Shown in pieces: positions 1 through 5,367 of a stretch of 5,508 nt of DNA. The first letter of the stretch is position 1; the number at the start of each line of letters is the position of its first letter. The notes under the pieces were generated by a model. It made no database searches. It was not told the DNA's origin and saw only the letters and a program-made list of their open reading frames with translations. A program made the translations under genes and the position numbers. This DNA is from Treponema sp. (lineage in GTDB: Bacteria; Spirochaetota; Spirochaetia; Treponematales; Breznakiellaceae): positions 1 to 5,508 of the forward strand of contig JAIRLQ010000556.1 of assembly GCA_031259345.1 (NCBI GenBank). The letters are read 5' to 3'.

Positions 1-976
1 GGATACCGAAGATGAGGGGCTCGTTTATGCCGAAAATCGCCGGTACCACCGAGATGCGGCCGAGGGTACGCAGGCGTTTTGACTTTGCTATAAAGGCAAG
101 CATAAAGGCCAGTCCAAAAGTACCGCCTATGCCGCCCGGCTGGCACAGTACCGAGAAGGAACCGGTGATGATATTGGGCAGCGGCTGGCCCGCGGCCAGT
201 GCGGCAAGATTTTCGGCGCTTGCGGCCATTGTTAACGGTATATAAATCGCAAATATGGTGTTACCGTGTATGCCGCAGAACATAACCAGGGTGGCAAGGA
301 TCTGCATTAAAAGATAGCCCGGCAACGACAGGCCGAGGCCTTTCAGGGGGGTCTGGATGATGGTATAGATAATATTGTGAAAATTCTCAAAAGGCGTCAG
401 AGTAAGAAGCCATGAGACGATCACGGCGATGATCGTGACAAACAGCGCGGGAACGATGGAGGTGAAAGAGTCTTCCACTATCGGCGGCACGCCTTTTGGC
501 ATGCGTATGTAGATTCGTTTTTTTATCAGCAGCCTGATAAACCGGGGGACAGACCATGCAACAAGGATCGCGCCGAACAGGCCCGGATAACCAAGCCATT
601 GCGTGGGAATGCTGGTGTAGAGTTCGTGGGGAGTGAGCAGCAAAAAGGCCATGAGGGAAATGATTGAAGAGGACATGGGGTTCAGTTCAAGCTGCTGGCC
701 GTATAGATAAGCCAGGATGATGACCACATACAGAGCTATGATGCTGAGGGTGAGTGACTGTATGGTCATCAGTACAAACTGCAACCCCGTGGAGGTAACG
801 AAACCCTGCCAGGCGGGGATGTCCAGGAAGGCGCCCAGGCAGGCGAAGGAACCGATCATGATGACGGGCAGGAGCAACTGGAAGGTGCGGCCCAGCGCCC
901 CCATTAATTTGTTGCCCGATATTTTGTCTGCCATGGGCATCAGGGCCTTTTGAAGGGAAGCGATAAATTTCTCCAT
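1..976 (-). CDS. PTS lactose/cellobiose-family EIIC permease (3' end outside window)
   Basis: This is the membrane permease of a sugar phosphotransferase system. It carries the sugar across the inner membrane and presents it to EIIB for phosphorylation. I translated it directly from the ATG at 976; 325 codons are visible and the frame is open to the window edge, so the C-terminal quarter or so of a roughly 430-residue family protein is missing. The N-terminus is a short amphipathic stretch followed by about eight hydrophobic segments (near residues 31-51, 68-91, 103-117, 131-148, 174-193, 218-235, 238-257 and 285-298). The motif FCGIHGNT gives His237 and FGINEPLIFG gives Glu319. Their spacing of 82 matches the conserved His/Glu pair of the ChbC-type structure. 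It is the last visible gene of the EIIA-EIIB-EIIC operon. The family assignment is firm, but the substrate (cellobiose, chitobiose, lactose or another disaccharide) cannot be read from sequence. Confidence 0.95.
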   Translation of the reverse strand, partial: MEKFIASLQKALMPMADKISGNKLMGALGRTFQLLLPVIMIGSFACLGAFLDIPAWQGFVTSTGLQFVLMTIQSLTLSIIALYVVIILAYLYGQQLELNPMSSSIISLMAFLLLTPHELYTSIPTQWLGYPGLFGAILVAWSVPRFIRLLIKKRIYIRMPKGVPPIVEDSFTSIVPALFVTIIAVIVSWLLTLTPFENFHNIIYTIIQTPLKGLGLSLPGYLLMQILATLVMFCGIHGNTIFAIYIPLTMAASAENLAALAAGQPLPNIITGSFSVLCQPGGIGGTFGLAFMLAFIAKSKRLRTLGRISVVPAIFGINEPLIFGI

Positions 977-981
977 AAAAA

Positions 982-988
982 TCTCCTT
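982..988 (-). promoter_or_regulatory. Ribosome binding site of the EIIC gene
   Basis: AAGGAGA on the minus strand lies five bases before the ATG at 976, in the 27-nt gap after the EIIB stop. It fixes the EIIC start. Confidence 0.8.
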
Positions 989-1003
989 GTTCTATAAAAT
1001 TGA

Positions 1004-1318
1004 TTACTTGTTTTTGCCGGCCAGGGCCACGGCGTCTTTCAGAATTTTGGCGCCGTCCATCATGCCGAAATCCATAGGGTTAATGGCGGCAAATTTGTTG
1101 GCCCGCTCCGGGTAAGAGCTTTTAAGAGCTTCCATCCTGTACGAAAGCTGCGGGCCTATCAAAAGCACGTCCACTTCGTTTACCAGATCGTCCGTTTGAG
1201 TAACGGAATAGGAGGCGATTTCCGCCTCCACACCCATTGTTTTTGCCGCCGTGATCATTTTCTGAACGCAGAGGCCGGTACTGGCGCCGTGTTCGCAAAT
1301 CAGGGCAATTTTGTACAA
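1004..1318 (-). CDS. PTS lactose/cellobiose-family EIIB phosphocarrier
   Basis: A small cytosolic phosphocarrier (104 aa) that accepts phosphate from EIIA on a cysteine and passes it to the sugar bound by EIIC. The protein opens with a beta strand (YKIALI) followed by Cys8 and the phosphate-binding loop EHGASTG, where most relatives have AGMSTS. The C-terminus keeps the typical NPMDFGMMDG segment before the final helix. Length is normal for the family (about 100-105 aa). The start codon is TTG at 1318, supported by a strong Shine-Dalgarno eight bases upstream. The upstream EIIA stop is 2 nt away, so translation is probably coupled. The only oddity is the Glu-His replacing the small residues after the cysteine. 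Family assignment is secure from the Cys position, length and neighbours. Confidence 0.94.
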   Translation of the reverse strand: MYKIALICEHGASTGLCVQKMITAAKTMGVEAEIASYSVTQTDDLVNEVDVLLIGPQLSYRMEALKSSYPERANKFAAINPMDFGMMDGAKILKDAVALAGKNK

Positions 1319-1320
1319 GG

Positions 1321-1635
1321 TTATTCCCTCCTTTTTCTGTATAGATGAATAATTTCTTCCGCCAGCAAATACACCGTATCCGCGGCGCTAAGATGATCCG
1401 CGGCGTGCATCATGAACAGAGTCACCTCTATTTTGACGCCGTTGTTTTCCGCTTCGGCACTGATGAGATCGGTATGCGCTTCGTGACTCTTGCCCAGAAA
1501 TTCTCCGGCTTCGGCCATTGTCTTGTCCGCCCCGGCTAAATCACCTGTACGCGCCAGCCCGATCGCCTGCAACGCCAGGCTTTTTGCCTGTCCGCCAAAA
1601 GACGTCATTTTCATGCACTCTTCAATTATGTCCAC
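1321..1635 (-). CDS. PTS lactose/cellobiose-family EIIA phosphocarrier
   Basis: A cytosolic, typically trimeric helical-bundle protein that takes phosphate from HPr and gives it to EIIB. The chain runs from DIIEECMKMTS, through GGQAKSLALQAI and an AxxGD turn, to LFMMHAADHL. The histidine of MMHAADH is the phosphorylated residue, and the Asp three residues later is the conserved metal-binding Asp of the family. The end is AEEIIHLYRKRRE, as in LacF/ChbA proteins. The frame is open upstream to 1878, but family alignment rules out the long form. Two starts compete: ATG at 1644 (107 aa, nothing usable upstream) and GTG at 1635 (104 aa, AAGGA eight bases upstream). I prefer GTG. It is the first gene of the operon, read divergently from the regulator. 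Confidence 0.93.
   Translation of the reverse strand: MDIIEECMKMTSFGGQAKSLALQAIGLARTGDLAGADKTMAEAGEFLGKSHEAHTDLISAEAENNGVKIEVTLFMMHAADHLSAADTVYLLAEEIIHLYRKRRE
1327..1333 (-). promoter_or_regulatory. Strong ribosome binding site for EIIB inside the EIIA 3' end
   Basis: AAGGAGG on the minus strand sits eight bases before the TTG start of EIIB. It is made by the last sense codons of the EIIA gene (Lys-Arg-Arg-Glu). It explains how a TTG start can be used efficiently and suggests EIIA-EIIB translational coupling. Confidence 0.8.
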
Positions 1636-1643
1636 TGTGTACA

Positions 1644-1648
1644 TCCTT
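1644..1648 (-). promoter_or_regulatory. Ribosome binding site that favours the GTG start of EIIA
   Basis: AAGGA on the minus strand overlaps the alternative ATG at 1642-1644, so it cannot serve that ATG. It is well spaced (8 nt) for the GTG at 1635. Confidence 0.5.
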
Positions 1649-1663
1649 TTTTCGCTGGTCACT

Positions 1664-1683
1664 GTTGTAACATGGGTTACAAC
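1664..1683. promoter_or_regulatory. Perfect inverted repeat, candidate operator or leader hairpin of the PTS operon
   Basis: GTTGTAAC, four bases (ATGG), then GTTACAAC is an uninterrupted 8-4-8 palindrome about 30 bp before the EIIA start. The two-turn symmetry suits a dimeric DNA-binding protein. It could instead form a hairpin in the operon leader. The binding protein is not known; the adjacent regulator is the obvious candidate. Confidence 0.5.
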
Positions 1684-1695
1684 TATGTTAGAATT

Positions 1696-1716
1696 ATTTT
1701 CCGGGTTTCGGAAAAT
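1696..1716. promoter_or_regulatory. Second inverted repeat in the divergent control region
   Basis: ATTTTCCG, five bases (GGTTT), then CGGAAAAT is a perfect 8-5-8 inverted repeat, 12 bp from the first palindrome. Its sequence differs from the first, so it is not a second copy of the same operator. It is an operator candidate for either direction. Confidence 0.4.
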
Positions 1717-1725
1717 GTATATACT
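1697..1725 (+). promoter_or_regulatory. Possible weak promoter for the regulator gene
   Basis: TATACT at 1720-1725 is a good -10 match. TTTTCC, 17 bases upstream, is a poor -35 that lies inside the second inverted repeat. The GTATATAC around it (1717-1724) is self-complementary and could also supply a -10 on the other strand. I found no convincing full promoter for the PTS operon, which fits dependence on an activator. Confidence 0.25.
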
Positions 1726-1730
1726 GACTT

Positions 1731-1749
1731 TTGCACTTTTACGGTGCAA
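1731..1749. promoter_or_regulatory. Third inverted repeat in the divergent control region
   Basis: TTGCAC, seven bases, then GTGCAA forms a 6-7-6 inverted repeat. On the minus strand the TTGCAC arm could act as a -35-like element. It is shorter than the other two repeats and more likely to be chance. Confidence 0.25.
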
Positions 1750-1779
1750 GGTGTAGTCAATTTTGTTTCTATATGCTAA

Positions 1780-1804
1780 ATTGGTATCGTATAGATTGGT
1801 ATCG
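1780..1804 (+). repeat. Tandem direct repeat ATTGGTATCG at a 15-bp period
   Basis: ATTGGTATCG occurs at 1780-1789 and 1795-1804, ending three bases before the preferred GTG start of the regulator. If the upstream TTG at 1763 were used, it would encode the repeat LVSYR-LVSI. Near one and a half helical turns apart, it could be a paired binding site for autoregulation or a small duplication. Confidence 0.6.
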
Positions 1805-1807
1805 ATC

Positions 1808-3733
1808 GTGAATGAAAAAGAAAAGATAATATTGAAGCTGCTGATCACCCAGGACGGCTGGCTTACCTCTTTCTCCATATCTTCTCTTTTGGGTATATCC
1901 GTTCGCAGCGTTAAAAGTTACATAGGCGATATCAACACCGTATATCCCGGGCTCGTTGTTTCTTCCCGTAAAGGCTTTTTTGTTGAGGACAAAAAACGGC
2001 TCGCGGGGATTCTACAGACGGCAAAATCCGGCGTTCTGAGGCAGCAGGGCGTCGAGGATCGAAAAAAATACATCCTGCAAAAACTGCTCCTTGAGCAGGA
2101 ACAGTACGACCTGGATATATTTGCGGATGAATTGGCCGTTTCTCCGGTTACATTGATAAAAGAACTTTCCAGACTGAACGGCGAACTTGCCGAATATGAG
2201 CTGTCCCTGAAAACCAGAAACAATCTGGCGAGTATCACAGGACCGGAAGCCAACAAAAAGAAGATGATAAGCAAACTCATATACGAGGATGCCCGCGAAT
2301 CTTTTTTAAGCATCAGGATTATACAGGACTATCTGCCTCATTACGATCTCGCGGAGCTACGGAAAATTGTATTCTCCTGCCTGCGAAAGCACCGTTATTT
2401 CATGGATGATTTTTCAATAATGAACCTGATCCTGCATATCGCTATAACAATGGAAAGACACGGACTTTGCGGGGTAGAAATTGACGGGGGAAAAGAAAAA
2501 CCGGGAACATTTGTGAACGCCCATATTCGGGCCATTATGACGGATATAGCCGAGGGGCTTCATGAGAAGTTTGATATGGAATTTACCCAATGGGAAACAC
2601 ACGATTTTTCCCTGCTCGTCATGGCAAGCGTTATCAAGGATTCTGTGGACAAAATACGGGCCGGGGATATTGAGGAAGCCGTTGGCGAAGAGGTTATGCG
2701 TCTTGTAAAGACGATTCAGCGGAAAACCGGAGAATTGTTTAACATCACGCTTACAGACCCTGACTTTACGGTACGTTTTACCCTGCACGTAAGAAACCTG
2801 TTGATACGTCTGGAAAATAAGATCCGGCTGCGTAATCCTCAAGCCTCCGTGATTAAAAATATGTATCCGTTTATTTATGATGTTTCGGTATACATAGCCA
2901 GTATCATTGCAGGGGAGACCGGCCATGTTTTAAGCGAAGATGAGATATCATATATTGCGCTACACCTGGGTGTGCTGATAGAAGAAAACAACAACATGAA
3001 AAACAAAGTGAGGGCCGTACTGCTCAATCCCCAGTATTTTTATAGTTCCATGGAACTTGTTGAAAAAATTTCCCAGACATTCGAAGACAATCTGCATATT
3101 ACCGGAATCGTATCTCTGGAAGACGAATTGGAGAATTATTCCGACTATGACCTGATAATTTCAACGATCCCGCTTGCGGGTTTTCCAGGCACATCTTTTA
3201 TACACGTTTCGAGACATCTGAACAACCGGGATATTTTGGCCGTATACGGCAAGATAGCGGATATTCTTAAAATGCGTATTAAGGCGAAGATGGAGGCAAG
3301 ACTCAAGCAGATATTTCACGAGGAACTGTTTTATGCCAACCCTGGTTTCAGGGATCAGAATGATGCTATAACCGTTATGGCCGGCGATCTGGTGAAGTGC
3401 GGATACGTGGACACGGACTTCGGGGAAAAATTGTTTCAGCGTGAAAAAGTGAGCTCCAGTGCCTATACCAACATTGCCATGCCCCATCCGCTTGAGATGT
3501 GCGCCCTTAGCTCCGTTGTCGGAGTATCCCTCCATCCGCACGGTATTGCCTGGAACAATACCAGGGTAAATATTGTGTTTCTGCTGGCCATCAATACCCG
3601 CGATCGGCTGTTTTTCAAGGATATATTCGATTTCATTACCGAAATCATATCGGATGAACACAACCTAAAGGTTATTTTAGAGGCAAAGACCTTTGACAGA
3701 TTTATTGACATACTCGTTTCCTTTGCAAAGTAA
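1808..3733 (+). CDS. LicR/ManR/MtlR-type PTS-regulated transcriptional activator (HTH-HTH-PRD-PRD-EIIB-EIIA)
   Basis: A PTS-controlled DNA-binding activator, likely of the divergent EIIA-EIIB-EIIC operon. In the 641-aa form the order is: winged HTH (about 2-65, with SISSLLGISVRSVKSYI), second Mga-like HTH (84-165), PRD1 (170-285; His210 in LILHIAI), PRD2 (290-397; His327 in FTLHVRNLL and His386 in YIALHLG), EIIB-like domain (398-485) and fructose/mannitol-type EIIA domain (497-641; His560 in NIAMPHP). By my alignment to Bacillus LicR, which is about the same length, the EIIB cysteine is replaced by Asn407 (LLNPQYFYSS) and the second PRD1 histidine by Met272. Known biology: EIIA/EIIB phosphorylation by the cognate PTS usually inhibits, and PRD phosphorylation by HPr usually activates. 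The start is uncertain: GTG at 1808 fits family alignment but has no clear Shine-Dalgarno, while TTG at 1763 (656 aa) has AGGTG nine bases upstream. Confidence 0.93.
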   Translation: MNEKEKIILKLLITQDGWLTSFSISSLLGISVRSVKSYIGDINTVYPGLVVSSRKGFFVEDKKRLAGILQTAKSGVLRQQGVEDRKKYILQKLLLEQEQYDLDIFADELAVSPVTLIKELSRLNGELAEYELSLKTRNNLASITGPEANKKKMISKLIYEDARESFLSIRIIQDYLPHYDLAELRKIVFSCLRKHRYFMDDFSIMNLILHIAITMERHGLCGVEIDGGKEKPGTFVNAHIRAIMTDIAEGLHEKFDMEFTQWETHDFSLLVMASVIKDSVDKIRAGDIEEAVGEEVMRLVKTIQRKTGELFNITLTDPDFTVRFTLHVRNLLIRLENKIRLRNPQASVIKNMYPFIYDVSVYIASIIAGETGHVLSEDEISYIALHLGVLIEENNNMKNKVRAVLLNPQYFYSSMELVEKISQTFEDNLHITGIVSLEDELENYSDYDLIISTIPLAGFPGTSFIHVSRHLNNRDILAVYGKIADILKMRIKAKMEARLKQIFHEELFYANPGFRDQNDAITVMAGDLVKCGYVDTDFGEKLFQREKVSSSAYTNIAMPHPLEMCALSSVVGVSLHPHGIAWNNTRVNIVFLLAINTRDRLFFKDIFDFITEIISDEHNLKVILEAKTFDRFIDILVSFAK

Positions 3734-3759
3734 CAGCTGAAGGGACAATGTCCAAATAC

Positions 3760-3780
3760 CGGGAAATTCGCCCTTTTCCG
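3760..3780. terminator. Weak hairpin between convergent genes
   Basis: In the 61-bp gap between the convergent regulator and miaA stops, CGGGAAA pairs with TTTTCCG (seven pairs, one G-T) around a seven-base loop. No T-run follows on either strand. A second tiny palindrome, GGACA-A-TGTCC, lies at 3743-3753. It may help terminate both transcripts, but neither is a classical intrinsic terminator. Confidence 0.22.
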
Positions 3781-3794
3781 TGTGGCCCGAGGTT

Positions 3795-4817
3795 TTACGA
3801 ATCTTCCGCGAGAAAACGCGCCAGTTCCGCCCGTATTTGGGACGCGGCGTTTTCCCCGGCGTTGATCCAGTGTACGCCGGGAAGGGAGGCGAAGTAGGTG
3901 AGCTGCCGTTTGGCGTAGCGGCGGCTGTTCCGGGCTGCCAGCGCTTCTACCGCCGCAAGATCGGAGGCAAGGCGCCATCCGCCCCTGTTTCCCGGGGAAG
4001 GCTGTGCCGGATCCGCCTGCGTCCCGGCCCCTTCACCGGCTTTTACAAAAAATTCCCGGTAGCCTATGGCCTTCATCCCCGGATCTTCCGGACGGTAACC
4101 CGCCTCAAAGAGACGGCGTACTTCGCCGGGAAGCCCGTTCCGGAACATCCGGGCGCAGCGCTCGTCAATAAGCCGGTAGAGTTCTTCCCGGGGCCGGGTA
4201 AGGCCGATGAGGAGGAAGCGGTACTCCCGCCGGAACGCCGCCCCTCCCTCCGGGGACGGCCGGGGAAAATCGCTCAGGGGGCGGCCGGAAAGCCGCCGCA
4301 CTTCCAGCGCCCGCAGCAGGCGGTACTCGTCGTTTTCGTGGATACGGGCGGCGCTTACCGGATCGCAGGCGGCAAGTTCCGCCCGGAGTGACGCGGCGCC
4401 CCTTTCCCGCAGTTCCGCTTTAAGGGCCAGCCGTACCGCGGCATCGGACGGGGGAGCCGGGGGAAGCCCCAGAACGAAGTTGGCAAGGTAAAAACCCGTA
4501 CCGCCGGACACCACCGGGAATTTCCCCCGGCGGGCTATGTCCCGGACGGCTTCATCGGCCAGGCGGACAAATTCCCCGGCGTTGAACTGTTCGGCCGGAT
4601 CGCGGATGTCGATGAGGTGATGGGGAAGAGCGGCGAGAAGTTCCGGGGAGGGTTTCGCGGTCCCTATGTCCATACCCCGGTAAACCTGCATGGAATCGGC
4701 GGAAACTACCTCTACCGGGGGAAGAAAGCCGGCGCGCGACGAAAGCCTTTCCAAAACGGCGGTCTTGCCCGACGCGGTGGGGCCGAAAAGCAGAAGAACA
4801 GGGATAGGATCATTCAT
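3795..4817 (-). CDS. miaA: tRNA dimethylallyltransferase MiaA
   Basis: Transfers a dimethylallyl group from dimethylallyl diphosphate to N6 of adenosine 37 in tRNAs reading codons that begin with U. This is the first step of i6A/ms2i6A formation and acts in the cytosol. The 340-aa product has the P-loop FGPTASGKT (residues 11-19), DSMQVYRGMDIGTAKP with the conserved Asp41, PHHLIDIRDP (65-74), VVSGGTGFY (102-110), GLTRPREELY near 205-214, GYREFF at 252 and RYAKRQLTYF near 300. It is longer than the usual 300-315 aa. A Gly/Pro/Ala-rich insert at about 260-286, before the RYAKRQ block, accounts for much of the excess. The ATG at 4817 is well placed but lacks a canonical Shine-Dalgarno; it overlaps the stop of a small ORF as ATGA, suggesting coupling to upstream translation. 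GC content is visibly higher than in the PTS genes. Confidence 0.98.
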   Translation of the reverse strand: MNDPIPVLLLFGPTASGKTAVLERLSSRAGFLPPVEVVSADSMQVYRGMDIGTAKPSPELLAALPHHLIDIRDPAEQFNAGEFVRLADEAVRDIARRGKFPVVSGGTGFYLANFVLGLPPAPPSDAAVRLALKAELRERGAASLRAELAACDPVSAARIHENDEYRLLRALEVRRLSGRPLSDFPRPSPEGGAAFRREYRFLLIGLTRPREELYRLIDERCARMFRNGLPGEVRRLFEAGYRPEDPGMKAIGYREFFVKAGEGAGTQADPAQPSPGNRGGWRLASDLAAVEALAARNSRRYAKRQLTYFASLPGVHWINAGENAASQIRAELARFLAEDS

Positions 4818-4939
4818 GTTTTAATCAATTCCCGCCCCCCGCCGCCTGCGAGAGACGGGTCTTGCCGGGATATATGGGTGTAACGCGGCGCGGTCCTGCT
4901 TTGAATCTGCATCGCGGGGGAGGCTCCTCGGCGGATCAT
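4814..4939 (-). CDS. Possible 41-codon bridging ORF between rpoZ and miaA
   Basis: An ATG at 4939 overlaps the omega-like stop codon (ATGA), and the frame stays open for 41 codons to a TGA that overlaps the miaA ATG (again ATGA). It fills the apparent 118-bp gap exactly. The product would begin MIRRGASPAMQIQSR, is basic and has a GGGG run. It resembles no family I know and shows no domain. It could be a translation-coupling leader for miaA, a decayed gene end or chance. There is no well-spaced Shine-Dalgarno before the ATG; the GAGGG there is adjacent to it, so use would depend on reinitiation. Confidence 0.25.
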   Translation of the reverse strand: MIRRGASPAMQIQSRTAPRYTHISRQDPSLAGGGGRELIKT

Positions 4940-5127
4940 CCCTCAATACGGAATTCGGCCTCTTCGGTAAATATTTGACGGGCCGCCAGGGACACCACCT
5001 TTCCGTCATTCTCATCGATTTCTTCATCTTTCAACATGGAAAGCTGGAATGACCTCCGCGAGGCGGCGGCGGTTATCCCGTACATATTGCCAGTATATTC
5101 AATTAATTCTTGCAAGGGGAATATCAT
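4936..5127 (-). CDS. rpoZ: RNA polymerase omega subunit-like protein
   Basis: A 63-aa product resembling the omega/Rpb6 family, which binds the beta' C-terminus and supports RNA polymerase assembly. Recognisable parts are FPLQELIEYTGNMYGIT (first helix and GNxYxxT turn), AAASRRSFQLS (the A-xx-RRA-x-QL helix) and DENDGKVVSLAARQIFTEE (the K-xVxxAxRxI helix). Length is near the lower end for the family, and the C-terminus EFRIEG is short. The frame is open upstream to 5208, but that part enters an intergenic repeat and spans the predicted promoter. I therefore start at ATG 5127; ATG at 5133 would add two residues. Neither has a Shine-Dalgarno. It is read with miaA, and I recall a similar pairing in spirochaetes, which should be checked. 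The family call is probable rather than certain. Confidence 0.75.
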   Translation of the reverse strand: MIFPLQELIEYTGNMYGITAAASRRSFQLSMLKDEEIDENDGKVVSLAARQIFTEEAEFRIEG

Positions 5128-5135
5128 AATCATTG

Positions 5136-5164
5136 AATATATTAAGTTTAAAGAAGAATGTAAA
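5136..5164 (-). promoter_or_regulatory. Sigma-70-type promoter of the rpoZ-miaA transcript
   Basis: On the minus strand TTTACA (5164-5159), a 17-base spacer and TATATT (5141-5136) match the consensus at five of six positions in each box. The predicted transcription start falls at about 5130-5127, on or just before the start codon of the omega-like gene. It is the best promoter in the window and would drive both rpoZ and miaA. Confidence 0.65.
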
Positions 5165-5175
5165 GTGCTCGCGTT

Positions 5176-5308
5176 CAGGATAAACGCATAGCAAAAGAAT
5201 TTAACCACAACGAACCGAGGGTTCGACGAACCTTTGGTTCGACCACGCGGAAAACACGGACTTTTTGATAGAATACCTGACTTTTGTAATTTTTATGCGT
5301 TTATCCTG
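5176..5308. mobile_element. 133-bp MITE-like element with perfect 15-bp terminal inverted repeats
   Basis: CAGGATAAACGCATA (5176-5190) is the exact reverse complement of TATGCGTTTATCCTG (5294-5308). The 103 bp between holds two tandem hairpins and an ACCACG-x-GGA-AACACGGA stretch. It has no ORF, and I see no target-site duplication in the flanks. Size, non-coding nature and ends fit a miniature inverted-repeat element or a palindromic intergenic repeat. Its left end lies 12 bp upstream of the rpoZ -35 box. Confidence 0.55.
5211..5241. repeat. Two tandem hairpins, CGAACC-N3-GGTTCG
   Basis: CGAACC-GAG-GGTTCG (5211-5225) is followed after one base by CGAACC-TTT-GGTTCG (5227-5241). Stems are identical six-base-pair palindromes at a 16-bp period and only the three-base loops differ. 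They sit inside the 133-bp element. Confidence 0.8.
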
Positions 5309-5367
5309 GGATAATGACAGGGCTTCGGCGTTCACTTTCAATCTTCGAAAAGTTACTGAATTTTAAG

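Noticed and set aside
1724..1733. CTGACTTTTG shared with 5277-5286
   Set aside because: A single 10-base match between two sites is expected by chance in a window this size.
1664..1749. Ribonucleic antiterminator target of BglG type
   Set aside because: The repeats do not form an RAT-plus-terminator pair and no T-run follows. The regulator has N-terminal HTH domains rather than an RNA-binding CAT domain, so DNA binding is expected.
1636..1878. N-terminal extension of the EIIA frame
   Set aside because: It overlaps the divergent regulator start and the control region. EIIA proteins do not have such an extension, and internal starts fit the family.
3780..4391. Plus-strand 203-codon frame opposite miaA
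   Set aside because: It is an antisense shadow of the clear miaA gene; GC-rich coding DNA often leaves the opposite strand open.
4830..4850. G-rich stretch before miaA as a G-quadruplex
   Set aside because: The minus strand has uneven G-runs (two, two, six, three) in GC-rich DNA. This is too weak to call a structure.
4821..5027. Minus-strand 68-codon frame overlapping the omega-like gene
   Set aside because: It is an out-of-frame shadow of rpoZ and the following GC-rich spacer, with arginine/proline-rich junk composition.
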